From contig JBILOY010000005.1 in the NCBI GenBank assembly GCA_044374195.1, positions 1-64,000 on the forward strand: a DNA stretch of 64,000 nucleotides. The letters run 5' to 3'. Under the pieces are notes generated by a model. The model worked only from the letters and a program-made list of their open reading frames with translations. It made no database searches and was not told where the DNA came from. Below are positions 8,390 through 17,485 of the stretch, piece by piece. This DNA comes from CAIKZY01 sp044374195. Its GTDB lineage: Bacteria; Actinomycetota; Actinomycetes; S36-B12. The number at the start of each line of letters is the position of its first letter. Position 1 is the first letter of the stretch. The position numbers and the translations under genes are program-made.

Positions 8390-9193
8390 ATGGCAACACG
8401 TGTGGCATTAATCCAGTTGCGCTGCGATTCGGCCGAACCGATGGCCGATCGAATCGATCGTGCTTTCGCGATGGTGCGCGAGGCAGCGCCGCGTGCTGAT
8501 CTCGTCGTGCTGCCTGAGCTTTGGAGCACCTGTGCTTTCGACCTGCCTGCCACTCGCGAGGGAGCTCAGCCGATCTCGGGCCCACTAGTAACCGGCCTGG
8601 CTGATCTTGCCCGTGAACTCGGCATCTGGATTCATGGTGGCTCACTGGCAGAGCTCACCGATGAATCTGTTCGTCACAACACCTGCGTGCTCTTCAATGC
8701 CCACGGTGATCTCGTCGCGACCTATCGCAAGATCCATCTCTTCGGCTTTGCCGATGGCGAGCGCACCGTGATGTCGGGTGGTGATGAGCTTGTGGTCATT
8801 GACAGTCCGCTGGGCACCACCGGTCTCGCCACCTGCTACGACCTTCGTTTCCCTGAGCTCTTCCGAGCGCTCACCGCTGCAGGTGCCACGGCTTTTCTGG
8901 TGTCATCCGGGTGGCCGTTGTCGCGCATCGAGCATTGGGACATCCTTGCGCGCGCGAGAGCAATCGAGGATCAGGCCTGGGTAATCGCGTGCAATGAAGT
9001 CGGTACACAGGGCGCTGACGGGGTCGTACTCGGAGGCCATTCCGTGGTGATCGATCCACGCGGCACGGTAATTGCTCAGGCAGGGGAGACCGAGGAGATC
9101 CTCTACGCCGAGATCGATTCTGAAGCGCCAGGACGCTGGCGCGCCGCATTCCCGGCTCTCGACGATATTCGCATCGGTACCGAATCCGTCTAG
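8390..9193 (+). CDS. Carbon-nitrogen hydrolase (nitrilase superfamily amidase)
   Basis: 267 residues with the full catalytic set: Glu43 (VVLPELW), Lys114 (TYRKIHLF) and Cys149 (LATCYDLRFPELFR). The layout resembles omega-amidase/Nit2-like members, which cut small amides such as alpha-ketoglutaramate, though the substrate is not proven by these motifs. Cytoplasmic. Divergent from the mycothiol enzyme with 34 bases between starts. Its TAG overlaps the stop of the convergent L,D-transpeptidase gene (palindromic CTAG). Confidence 0.85.
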   Translation: MATRVALIQLRCDSAEPMADRIDRAFAMVREAAPRADLVVLPELWSTCAFDLPATREGAQPISGPLVTGLADLARELGIWIHGGSLAELTDESVRHNTCVLFNAHGDLVATYRKIHLFGFADGERTVMSGGDELVVIDSPLGTTGLATCYDLRFPELFRALTAAGATAFLVSSGWPLSRIEHWDILARARAIEDQAWVIACNEVGTQGADGVVLGGHSVVIDPRGTVIAQAGETEEILYAEIDSEAPGRWRAAFPALDDIRIGTESV

Positions 9194-9936
9194 CTGAGGG
9201 CGAGTGCTTTCGCCTTGCCGATCACGATCACCGGATTGCGCTCGAGATCCAGCCAGTCCATCACTCGTCGCATCTCGCTCTTCTCGATTGAAATACACCC
9301 TGCCGTGGGCTCGCCCTTTGATACATGAAGAAAAATGCCACCGCCTGCTCGAGTATTCGCGGGTTCATCAGTGCGTCGGATTCCGCGCGCATCGGTCGTG
9401 ATGGTGCCATCGGGAAGGTTGTAGTCCAGTACAGCTACGTAGTCGTATTGCCGGCCCATTTTCCACAGTCGTTCGACGTATCTGCCATATGACGCCCAGC
9501 TCACCGGCGCCGTCTGGAAGACGTTGTACGTGCCAGGCACCCTCGGGTTGTAGGTCCAGGCATCGTCTTGGTCGACCTTCACGTACGGCAGAGACGTACC
9601 GGGGTTTGACTTGCGACCGAAACCTGAAGTGATCGCATAGGTGCCTGCGGGAGTCGTATTCGTGCCCTGCCTTCGACTCGCACCCGGGACTATTCCGCGA
9701 GCACCCACGTATGCGGGTACATCAGTCACCACGGCGACCCAGCGACCATCAGGCTCCTTCTCGTACGCGCTGAGCAGCGCGCGAGTGGAACGGTAATCGG
9801 TGCTCGTGACGATGATGACTTGTTCTGCATCAGTTGCACCGGGAAGGTCACCAGGGGTAATGGCCGACGCGGTGGGAGAGAGTGCGACTGCAGCTGCAAG
9901 AACGATGAGTGCAGTGACTCCTCTAGCGATTGTCAC
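9190..9936 (-). CDS. Secreted L,D-transpeptidase (YkuD-like) family protein
   Basis: 248 residues with a signal peptide (cleavage near ASA-I, residue 26). The catalytic signature lies late: HVSKGEPTAGCISI gives His204 and nucleophile Cys214, the SxGC-type motif of the YkuD fold, with GTNTTPAGTY earlier as the typical 'PxG' strand. Members form or edit 3-3 peptidoglycan cross-links or attach proteins to the wall. No LysM or other wall-binding domain is present. Its start overlaps the end of the upstream ctaG-copD gene by 14 bp. Confidence 0.78.
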   Translation of the reverse strand: MTIARGVTALIVLAAAVALSPTASAITPGDLPGATDAEQVIIVTSTDYRSTRALLSAYEKEPDGRWVAVVTDVPAYVGARGIVPGASRRQGTNTTPAGTYAITSGFGRKSNPGTSLPYVKVDQDDAWTYNPRVPGTYNVFQTAPVSWASYGRYVERLWKMGRQYDYVAVLDYNLPDGTITTDARGIRRTDEPANTRAGGGIFLHVSKGEPTAGCISIEKSEMRRVMDWLDLERNPVIVIGKAKALALS

Positions 9937-11902
9937 GCTCGGCCAGACGCGCCAGTTGATCGTTGTATGCGTTCAGTTCGGCATCTCCGTCACGATCAGC
10001 CTGGCGATCCTTGCGCTTGGCCTCGCGGTCATCGCTGCGCGACCACTGGAAGGCGATCGCGAGCAGCACCATGACACTGGGAATCTCCGCGATACCCCAG
10101 GCCACCTGGCCACCATTCAGTGAATCTGCCAAGGGATCAGTGATCCAGTCCGGTCGCACGATCCCGTACCACTCGGCCGCGATCGGGGTCGTGCCCATCA
10201 TCAAGATCACTGCGAAGAAGGCGTGAACTGACATCGACAGCAGGAGCAGGAGCAGCCTGCCCCAGTACGGCAGCGGTTTCGGCCTGGGATCGATGCCGAT
10301 AAGGACCCAGTAGAAGAGGTAGCCGGAGAACAAGAAGTGCAGCTGCATCACGATGTGCCCGACGTGACTGCCCATCAGCCAGCCAAACGCTGGTGTCAGG
10401 TAAAGCCCGTACAGGCCAAGTACGTAGACGATGAACACATAGAACGGGTTCGTGAGAATTCTGGTAACCCAGCTATGCAGGAACCACATGAGCCATTCGC
10501 GCGGCCCTCGCTCGGGGCCGGTCGAGGGCTTGAGCGCACGCAGCGCCAAAGTGGCCGGGGCACCCATCACGAGCAGGATCGGCGCGAGCATGGTCAAGGT
10601 CATGTGCTGCAGCATGTGCATGCCCACACTGACGTTCGAGTAGATCGAGATTCCGCCATTGGTGCACCACAGCACGACGATCAAGCCGAGGAACCAGCTA
10701 ATCGAACGCCCGATGGGCCATGCATCACCACGCTTGTGCAGGCGCAGTGCGCCACCCAGGTAGAGCGCACCCGCGATGAGGACCATGGTGAAGAAGAAGG
10801 GCTCAAGGCGGAAGCCGCCGAGCACTGACGAGACGGTGGGCGCTTCGGGATACCGGTATCCGAGTAGTGACTCGCCGTAACTGGGCAGCTCGACGTTCAG
10901 GCGTGGCGGTGCGGTCTGCGACAGGGCAACACCAAGACCGAGCGCGATAGCCATCACAGTGAGCTCGAGCCCGGCGATGCGCGCGAAGATCGATCTCCCT
11001 GATTTCGTGCCAGTGGTGGAGGTGATACGTCGACGGATCAGCAACGCGATCACGCCGAGTGCCACGATCAGTGAGGTCTTGATCAGCACTAACTGGCCGT
11101 AGCCGCTGCTGAGGATCTGGTCGAGAGTCTCGAGCCGCGTGTAAGCATTAGCGACTCCACTGACCGCGAGTAGTACCAAGCTGCTGCCAGCGATGATTCC
11201 GAAGCGTTGGATGGAACGGGTCAGTGGAATATCCCCGCGTACGGCATGCAGGGCAAGTGCGAGAAGCCCGCCGATCCACAAGGTTGCGGCAGCGATGTGA
11301 GCAGCGCCAGCGGTCATGGCAAGTGCGTGATCGCCGAGCCCCGCTGCATGCCCGCCGAGCGCCGGCAGTATCGCGGCGAGCAACGCCAGGATCAACCACG
11401 CAGCGCCTGAACCGACCGTGTACGTCGCTGCGCAGGCAGCCGAGACAACAAGAGCCAAGATCGCCATGCCGAACAGCGCGCGGGTGGTCGGAAGTTCTAA
11501 GCCGAAGGTCGTCAGTACCTCGGGGCTGATTGCTTCGGAGAGCTGAAGCCCGAGGACGTTGCCTACAACGAACACGCTCTGCGCGAGAGCGAGCAGCGCC
11601 CACACCAGGGCGGCAACCGCCGCTCGCATGAGATCACTGCGGCCTGCGCGCGAGACGGTGCCGTCCTTGCCGGAAGGATCGAGAACGACGGCGGCGAGCA
11701 GGAAGCCGATGGTGACGACAGCGGCGATATCGGTGAGGGTACGCAGTACGGGAGCACCCCAGCCGATCAGGCCACCGACGTCTGGGATACCTACCGGTGG
11801 TGCTTCATAGGCGCTGCCACCGATCACGAGACCAACAGCCATAGCCGCTACCGCCAGCACGATTAGTGCGGGGGCGAGCAGGCCGATCGGAGAGCGCTTC
11901 AT
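9923..11902 (-). CDS. CopD-CtaG fusion: copper resistance D domain with cytochrome c oxidase assembly domain
   Basis: 659 residues, almost all membrane helices. The N-terminal half matches the CopD-type copper transport domain (about residues 40-320); the C-terminal half matches caa3-type CtaG, including GMHMLQHMTLTMLAP with its His/Met copper-liganding pattern, and HIVMQLHFLFSGYLFYW. Such fusions are common in actinobacteria and are thought to deliver copper to cytochrome oxidase. A charged tail (DDREAKRKDRQADRDGDAE) ends in the cytoplasm. It overlaps the downstream L,D-transpeptidase gene by 14 bp. Confidence 0.85.
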   Translation of the reverse strand: MKRSPIGLLAPALIVLAVAAMAVGLVIGGSAYEAPPVGIPDVGGLIGWGAPVLRTLTDIAAVVTIGFLLAAVVLDPSGKDGTVSRAGRSDLMRAAVAALVWALLALAQSVFVVGNVLGLQLSEAISPEVLTTFGLELPTTRALFGMAILALVVSAACAATYTVGSGAAWLILALLAAILPALGGHAAGLGDHALAMTAGAAHIAAATLWIGGLLALALHAVRGDIPLTRSIQRFGIIAGSSLVLLAVSGVANAYTRLETLDQILSSGYGQLVLIKTSLIVALGVIALLIRRRITSTTGTKSGRSIFARIAGLELTVMAIALGLGVALSQTAPPRLNVELPSYGESLLGYRYPEAPTVSSVLGGFRLEPFFFTMVLIAGALYLGGALRLHKRGDAWPIGRSISWFLGLIVVLWCTNGGISIYSNVSVGMHMLQHMTLTMLAPILLVMGAPATLALRALKPSTGPERGPREWLMWFLHSWVTRILTNPFYVFIVYVLGLYGLYLTPAFGWLMGSHVGHIVMQLHFLFSGYLFYWVLIGIDPRPKPLPYWGRLLLLLLSMSVHAFFAVILMMGTTPIAAEWYGIVRPDWITDPLADSLNGGQVAWGIAEIPSVMVLLAIAFQWSRSDDREAKRKDRQADRDGDAELNAYNDQLARLAERDNR

Positions 11903-11934
11903 CGCTTCCGATCATAGATCTCGCAATGAAACTG

Positions 11935-13770
11935 TCAGAAGGAGTCTTCGGCCAGTTCCATCACGTCGAGAGTCGTCGCCTCAGCCACTGAACGCTCACC
12001 TGCGATGAGGGGCAGGCGATTGCGTGCGAACCAACGCGCGGTCTCGATCTTGCCCTCGTAGAACAGGCGGTCACGCTCGGAGACCTCGCCCTTCAGCGCC
12101 GCGCTGGCAACCTCGGCCTGGCGCATCAGCAGCCAGCCGATCATGAGATCGCCGGAGCACATCAGTAGGCGTGTGGTGTTCAGGCCCACGCGATAGATCT
12201 CCTGCGGGCTGGCCTGCGCGGCCATGGCCCACTGACCCATGACGCCGACGATCGCCTGGACGTCTTCCAGCGCCTTGCCGAGTAGCTCGCGCTCGACGGC
12301 AAAGGCGCCGGAGCCGTCATCGCCCTTGACTGTCTCGGTGATCTGCGTGGCGATGTAGAACAACGCCTTGAACTGATCCTTGACCATCTTGCGGAAGAAG
12401 AAATCCAGACCCTGGATCGCCGTGGTGCCCTCGTAGAGGGTGTCGATCTTGGCATCGCGGATGTACTGCTCCGCCGGGTAATCCTGCAGGAACCCGCTTC
12501 CGCCGTATGTCTGTAGTGCGACCGCGAGCATCTCGTACGAGCGCTCAGAGCCCACACCCTTGACGATCGGCAGCATGAGGTCGTTGATGCGAACGGCCAT
12601 GTCGAGATCGACGTCGGCATCGCCGGCTTCGGCCATCTCGACCATGTCCTGCCAGTAGGCGGTGTACGCAATGAGTGCGCGCATGCCCTCGGCGTACGAC
12701 TTCTGCAGCATGAGGCTGCGGCGCACGTCGGGATGATGCGTGATGGTGACGCGCGGTGCGGTCTTGTCCATCTGCATGGTGAGATCGGCACCCTGCACGC
12801 GCGTCTTGGCGTAGTCGAGTGCGTTCAGGTAGCCAGTGGAGAGCGTGGCAATTGCTTTGGTACCGACCATCATTCGCGCGTACTCGATGACCTTGAACAT
12901 CTGCGCAATGCCATCGTGCACATCACCGATGAGCCAGCCGATTGCCGGCTCCTTCTCACCGAAGGTCATCTCGCAGGTTGTTGAGACCTTGAGACCCATC
13001 TTCTTCTCGACGTTGGTGGCATAGACACCGTTGCGTCCGAGAATTTCGCCGGTCTCGAGATCAACGAAGTACTTCGGAACGAGGAAGAGCGAGAGTCCCT
13101 TCGTACCCGGGCCCGCGCCTTCCGGGCGTGCGAGAACGAGATGCACGATGTTGTCGGTCATGTCGTGCTCGCCTGAGGTGATGAAGCGCTTGACACCCTG
13201 AATGCTCCACGTGCCGTCGCCGTTGTCGATTGCCTTCGTGCGACCAACGCCGACATCGGAACCTGCGTCAGGCTCGGTGAGCACCATGGTGGCGCCCCAA
13301 CCGTTGTCGATCATCAATTGCGCCCAGCGCTTCTGGTCGGCATTGCCGAGACTGTCGACGATGCTGGCGAAGCCAGGGCCCGACATGAACATGAATGCGG
13401 CGGGGTTGGCGCCGAGCAGGAGCTCACTTGCTGCCCAGCGCAGTGACGGCGGTGCGCCGGAGCCGCCGAGGTGCTCGGGGAGATCCAGTCGCCACCACTC
13501 GGAGTCCATCAATGCCTTGAAGCTCTTCTTGAAGCCCTCGGGCATGGTGACGGTTTTCGTGGCGGGGTCGTACACGGGAGGGGTGCGATCAGCCTCGGCG
13601 AAGGACTCAGCCAGGGGGCCGGTCGCCAAGCGGTCGACCTCATGGAGGATCTCGCGGGCGGTGTCGACATCCATCTCGGCATAGGGGCCGGAGCCCATGC
13701 GCTCACCGGCGCCGAACACCTCAAAGAGGTTGAACTCGAGATCGCGGACATTGCTCTTGTAGTGGGACAT
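11935..13770 (-). CDS. FadE5-like acyl-CoA dehydrogenase
   Basis: 611 residues from the second ATG (13770, MSHYKSNVRD), preferred over 13776 because GAGGA lies 7 bases before it. The N-terminus MSHYKSNVRDLEFNLFEV is characteristic of mycobacterial FadE5-type dehydrogenases. Domains: N-terminal helical (about 35-165), beta (VLTEPDAGSDVG at about 170), C-terminal helical with YEGTTAIQGLDF (catalytic Glu), then the extra C-terminal domain of long ACADs. It oxidises acyl-CoA at alpha-beta with FAD and hands electrons to ETF; the etfD-like gene at 35.6 kb would be the next step. A palindrome lies just upstream. Confidence 0.9.
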   Translation of the reverse strand: MSHYKSNVRDLEFNLFEVFGAGERMGSGPYAEMDVDTAREILHEVDRLATGPLAESFAEADRTPPVYDPATKTVTMPEGFKKSFKALMDSEWWRLDLPEHLGGSGAPPSLRWAASELLLGANPAAFMFMSGPGFASIVDSLGNADQKRWAQLMIDNGWGATMVLTEPDAGSDVGVGRTKAIDNGDGTWSIQGVKRFITSGEHDMTDNIVHLVLARPEGAGPGTKGLSLFLVPKYFVDLETGEILGRNGVYATNVEKKMGLKVSTTCEMTFGEKEPAIGWLIGDVHDGIAQMFKVIEYARMMVGTKAIATLSTGYLNALDYAKTRVQGADLTMQMDKTAPRVTITHHPDVRRSLMLQKSYAEGMRALIAYTAYWQDMVEMAEAGDADVDLDMAVRINDLMLPIVKGVGSERSYEMLAVALQTYGGSGFLQDYPAEQYIRDAKIDTLYEGTTAIQGLDFFFRKMVKDQFKALFYIATQITETVKGDDGSGAFAVERELLGKALEDVQAIVGVMGQWAMAAQASPQEIYRVGLNTTRLLMCSGDLMIGWLLMRQAEVASAALKGEVSERDRLFYEGKIETARWFARNRLPLIAGERSVAEATTLDVMELAEDSF

Positions 13771-13788
13771 GGTCATTCCTCATTCGGG

Positions 13789-13804
13789 GTTACTCGCCAG
13801 TAAC
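13789..13804. promoter_or_regulatory. Perfect GTTACT-N4-AGTAAC palindrome, candidate operator of the FadE5-like gene
   Basis: Two 6-bp arms (13789-13794 and 13799-13804) with a 4-base spacer (CGCC), 18 bases upstream of the dehydrogenase start codon. Size and form suit a dimeric repressor such as a TetR-family fatty-acid regulator; the regulator itself is not known. Confidence 0.55.
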
Positions 13805-13892
13805 AACATGATGCCCCCCTTTGGTTGCCTTTGCAAGCACTATGGGGAAGGAGGGAACTGGCTTTGCCCCATGACTTCGGAACAATGTCCCC

Positions 13893-14372
13893 ATGACCGC
13901 GTCGTGGAGCACCTCGGTGACCCCGGTGGCGCCGCCGCGCGCCGCGAACCCCCGGCTCCGCTTCCTTGTCTACGCAGCCACGGTGACCGGCATCTGGTCA
14001 GGCCTGCTCTGCCTGCTGGTTTTCGGAATCGGCCACCTGGCCAATGTGAGCTTTGTTGTCGAGCAGCCCGATGGCTCCATGGCCCCGATTCAGTGGTTTG
14101 CCGTGCTGCTCATGCCGCTGGTCATCGCACTCGTCGCCGCGCTGCTTGCCTCACTCATGCGCGGTCGGGCGCATGCCGGGCGCATCGTGTTCTGGCTGGG
14201 CACGGTGATCGCGATCGCAAGTGCCTACGGCCCGCTCGCGCAGCCGATCGGCTGGTCGTCACGCATCCTCCTTCTCCTCATGCACGCGATCACTTGGGCA
14301 CTTGTCGTCCCGCAGCTCGCGCGCATCGTCGGGGATTCCGAACCGGGGGCCTCCGTTGACCGCAGTGAGTGA
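13893..14372 (+). CDS. Four-helix membrane protein (DUF6069-like)
   Basis: 159 residues with four hydrophobic helices (about 26-50, 68-90, 100-118, 122-143) and short loops, the DUF6069-like layout. Role unknown. Its TGA lies within the GTGAGTGA start region of the prenyl-phosphate transferase gene, so it is the first gene of the arabinan-precursor operon and may be coupled to it. The start has only a weak ribosome-binding site. Confidence 0.6.
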   Translation: MTASWSTSVTPVAPPRAANPRLRFLVYAATVTGIWSGLLCLLVFGIGHLANVSFVVEQPDGSMAPIQWFAVLLMPLVIALVAALLASLMRGRAHAGRIVFWLGTVIAIASAYGPLAQPIGWSSRILLLLMHAITWALVVPQLARIVGDSEPGASVDRSE

Positions 14373-15267
14373 GATTCAGCATCGTTCCCTCGCCAAGGCC
14401 GCCATCGTTGCAATGCGACCGCGACAGTGGCTCAAGAACGTTCTTGTCTTCGCAGCTCCGCTTGCCGCCGGTTCGATTTTCGAGCCTGACGTACTCGTCC
14501 CGTCACTCATTGCCTTCGTCGCGTTCTGCTTGATCTCGAGTTCGACCTACATCATCAACGACCTGCGGGACATCGCTGCAGATCAGCAGCATCCGACCAA
14601 GCGCGCACGACCCATCCCTGCCGGACAACTTCCGCGAACGGCCGCCATTATCGAGGCCGTCGTTCTCGCTGTACTGGCGATCGCTATCTCTGCTGCAGCG
14701 CGGCCCGAACTCGTGGCTGTAGTTGTTGTCTACTTCGTCTTCACGCTCGCGTACTCGATGTTCCTCAAGCACGAACCCGTCATCGAGCTTGCACTGCTCG
14801 CCATGGGTTTCCTGCTGCGCGCGATTGCGGGCGGTGTGGCCTCGAATCTTCCGATCTCCCAGTGGTTCCTCATCGTGGCGGGCTTTGGCTCGCTGTTCAT
14901 GGCGGCCGGAAAGCGTGCCAGCGAACTGCAGTCAGCGAATGCTGCTGGCGAGGGTGCGGCTGCAACACAGCGCAAGAGTTTGGCGGGCTACACCCCGGGC
15001 TACCTCCGATTCGTGTGGGGCACCGCAGCGGCAGTGACCATCAGCGCCTACTGCTTGTGGGCTTTTGACGTCGCAAGTCAGCCGGCCAGTTTTCCGTGGG
15101 CCGAATGGAGCATCGTGCCTTTCGTGCTCGCGATCTTGCGCTACGCAGTCGTAATCGACAATGGCGCGGGTGAGGCGCCGGAGGACGCCGTGCTCCGCGA
15201 TCGAGTCCTGCTGTTACTCGGACTCGTGTGGATCATCCTCTTCGGCCTCGGCGCGCTGGGGGTCTGA
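14365..15267 (+). CDS. ubiA: Decaprenyl-phosphate 5-phosphoribosyltransferase (UbiA superfamily)
   Basis: 300 residues from GTG 14365; TTG 14356 is an alternative, while longer forms read into the previous gene. It has RPRQWLKN at the N-terminus and the UbiA signature N65-D66-xx-D69-xxx-D73 that binds Mg-PRPP, then eight or nine membrane helices. It moves phosphoribose from PRPP to decaprenyl phosphate, the first committed step to decaprenylphosphoryl-arabinose, the arabinose donor for wall arabinan. dprE1 starts one base after its stop, which fixes the pathway. Confidence 0.9.
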   Translation: MSEIQHRSLAKAAIVAMRPRQWLKNVLVFAAPLAAGSIFEPDVLVPSLIAFVAFCLISSSTYIINDLRDIAADQQHPTKRARPIPAGQLPRTAAIIEAVVLAVLAIAISAAARPELVAVVVVYFVFTLAYSMFLKHEPVIELALLAMGFLLRAIAGGVASNLPISQWFLIVAGFGSLFMAAGKRASELQSANAAGEGAAATQRKSLAGYTPGYLRFVWGTAAAVTISAYCLWAFDVASQPASFPWAEWSIVPFVLAILRYAVVIDNGAGEAPEDAVLRDRVLLLLGLVWIILFGLGALGV

Positions 15268-15268
15268 G

Positions 15269-16663
15269 ATGGCGAGCAAGCCGGTGAAGAAAGCCGCCGC
15301 ACCCGTGAACCCGCTGAAGCGCGATGACGACGAGAGACTGCTGACCGGCTGGGGTCGCACGGCGCCGAGTATGGCGCATGTCGTCAAGCCGGGCTCCGTC
15401 GACGAACTGCGCGATCTCGTCGCCAAGGCCGGTGAACGCGGGATTCTTGCGCGCGGTCTCGGGCGTTCGTACGGCGATGCAGCGCAAGCCGGTGGTGGCA
15501 CCGTGCTCGACATGAGTGCCTTCGACTCCATTGATCTCGACACAGTGCATGGCACGGCCACTACAGGTGCCGGAGTCAGCGTTGACTCCCTGCTGAAAAC
15601 TCTGGTGCCGGCTGGCTATTTCGTGCCGGTCACTGCCGGAACTCGCATGATCACTGTCGGCGGTGCAATCGCCGCAGACGTGCACGGCAAGAACCATCAC
15701 GTCGAGGGAAGCTTCGGCTCTCACGTGCACGCAATCGATCTCGTCACCGGACACGGGCGGGTCGAGGATCTCGCACCCACGCGTAAGGCCGAGCACTTCT
15801 GGGCAACCGTGGGTGGCATGGGCCTGACCGGGGTAATCACGAAGGCGACCTTCGATCTCATTCCGATCACCAGCTCGCTGATCAGCGTTGACACCGTTCG
15901 CTGCGCTGATCTCGACGCTGTCATGTCGAGCATGGTCGAGAACGATGATAAGTACCGCTACAGCGTCGCCTGGATCGACTCGGTCTCACCCTCCGGACGC
16001 GGTGTGATTACCCGCGGCGATCACGCACCGTCGTCGCAGCTCGACGCTAAGCAGGCCGAGTCACCGCTCGCTTACGAACCGAAGATCGTCGCGACTGCTC
16101 CGCCATTCGTGCCCTCGGGCTTGCTCAACAAGTTCACTGTGCGGGCATTCAACGAGGCGTGGTTCAGAAAGGCGCCGAAGAGTCGCCAGGGTGAACTGCA
16201 GCCGATCGGCGAGTTCTTCCATCCGCTTGATGGAGTGCAAGAGTGGAATCGCGTCTACGGCCCGGGCGGATTCATCCAGTACCAATTCGTCGTGCCCGAC
16301 TCGGCCGGCTACCTCATCGATTACGCGCTGAAGCGACTGCGCGAGGTCGGTGCCCCGAGTTTCCTGACCGTGCTCAAGCGCTTTGGCGCTGCCAATCCCG
16401 CACCGCTCTCATTCCCGCAGCCGGGCTGGACCCTCGCGGCCGATGTGCCCGCGCGAGTCGACGGGCTGGGCGCAGTGCTCGATGAGATCGACGGCCTCGT
16501 GGCGGCAAGCGGCGGGCGCCTGTACTTCGCGAAGGATTCCCGCCAGTCACCGGAAATGGTCACGCAGACATACCCGCGCCTTGCCGAATGGCAGGGGCTT
16601 CGTGATCAGATGGACCCTCGCGGCATCTTTACCTCGGATCTCGCACGCCGCCTCTCGCTCTAA
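15269..16663 (+). CDS. dprE1: Decaprenylphosphoryl-beta-D-ribose oxidase DprE1
   Basis: 464 residues from ATG 15269, one base after the ubiA stop; longer frames read back into ubiA. An FAD-binding PCMH domain (ARGLGRSYGDAA, then GVSVDSLLKTLVPAGYFVPVTAGTRMITVGGAIAADVHGKNHH) is followed by a C-terminal substrate domain ending SDLARRLSL. It oxidises C2 of decaprenyl-phosphoryl-ribose to the 2-keto form, which DprE2 reduces. The segment GWTLAADVP matches GWNICVDFP of the M. tuberculosis enzyme (from memory), so Ala390 replaces Cys387, the residue bound by benzothiazinones. Both positions have exactly 74 residues after them, in line with the alignment. Confidence 0.92.
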   Translation: MASKPVKKAAAPVNPLKRDDDERLLTGWGRTAPSMAHVVKPGSVDELRDLVAKAGERGILARGLGRSYGDAAQAGGGTVLDMSAFDSIDLDTVHGTATTGAGVSVDSLLKTLVPAGYFVPVTAGTRMITVGGAIAADVHGKNHHVEGSFGSHVHAIDLVTGHGRVEDLAPTRKAEHFWATVGGMGLTGVITKATFDLIPITSSLISVDTVRCADLDAVMSSMVENDDKYRYSVAWIDSVSPSGRGVITRGDHAPSSQLDAKQAESPLAYEPKIVATAPPFVPSGLLNKFTVRAFNEAWFRKAPKSRQGELQPIGEFFHPLDGVQEWNRVYGPGGFIQYQFVVPDSAGYLIDYALKRLREVGAPSFLTVLKRFGAANPAPLSFPQPGWTLAADVPARVDGLGAVLDEIDGLVAASGGRLYFAKDSRQSPEMVTQTYPRLAEWQGLRDQMDPRGIFTSDLARRLSL

Positions 16664-16714
16664 TCGCACGAAGCTTCTCGGCACGACACAACAAGGCCTA
16701 CATAGGGAGATCAC

Positions 16715-17482
16715 ATGATGGACGCACTCGGCGAGCCGCAGTCGGTTCTGGTACTCGGCGGCAGCAGTGAGATCGCCCTCGAGACCGTGAAGGCATTGCC
16801 GCGCAACCGCCTTCGCCGCGTACTTCTCGCTGGTCGTCCTAACGCGGCGCGTCATGCAGCGGTCGAGTCGCTCACTGCCCTCGGTATCGCCGGAGTCGAA
16901 GCAGTGGACTTCGATGCGAAGGACACGGCGTCGCACGGCAACATCATCGACGGTGTGTTCGATGCCGGTGATGTTGACCTCGTCATCCTCGCCTTCGGCG
17001 TGCTCGGTGATCAGGATGCCGCGGAGGCTGATCCGAGCCTCGCGGTCGAGGTGGCCACGACCAACTACACCGGTGCGGTCAGCGTCGGCCTGCATGTTGC
17101 TCGTCGCCTGCGGAAGCAGGGGCATGGCGCACTCGTTGTGCTCTCCAGCGTTGCAGCTGATCGTGCTCGCCGTGCCAACTATGTGTACGGCTCGACCAAG
17201 GCGGGTCTCGACGCATTCGCGCAAGGACTCGGTGACGCCCTGCACGGCTCAGGTGCATCAGTGCTCGTTGTGCGCCCCGGTTTCGTGCGCACTCGCATGA
17301 CTGCCGGAAAGCCTGAGGCTCCGATGACGACCAACCCGCAGGATGTTGCCGAGATCATCGTCAAGGCGCTGCGTAAGGGCAAGGAAACCGTCTACGCACC
17401 CGGGCCCCTGATGTACGTCATGGGTGTCATGAAGAACTTGCCGCGCCCGGTGTTCCGCAAGATCAGCGAGAAGCAGGGCTAG
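16715..17482 (+). CDS. dprE2: Decaprenylphosphoryl-2-keto-ribose reductase DprE2
   Basis: 255 residues, short-chain dehydrogenase fold. GGSSEIALETV near the N-terminus is the nucleotide-binding glycine motif, VVLSSVAA holds the Ser and YVYGSTKAG the YxxxK pair. It reduces the DprE1 product with NAD(P)H to decaprenylphosphoryl-arabinose. It starts 51 bases after dprE1 with a good AGGGAGA ribosome-binding site and two ATG codons in a row. Sequence beyond the fold is like the Rv3791 group; the neighbouring genes make the assignment firm. Confidence 0.9.
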   Translation: MMDALGEPQSVLVLGGSSEIALETVKALPRNRLRRVLLAGRPNAARHAAVESLTALGIAGVEAVDFDAKDTASHGNIIDGVFDAGDVDLVILAFGVLGDQDAAEADPSLAVEVATTNYTGAVSVGLHVARRLRKQGHGALVVLSSVAADRARRANYVYGSTKAGLDAFAQGLGDALHGSGASVLVVRPGFVRTRMTAGKPEAPMTTNPQDVAEIIVKALRKGKETVYAPGPLMYVMGVMKNLPRPVFRKISEKQG

Positions 17483-17485
17483 TCG

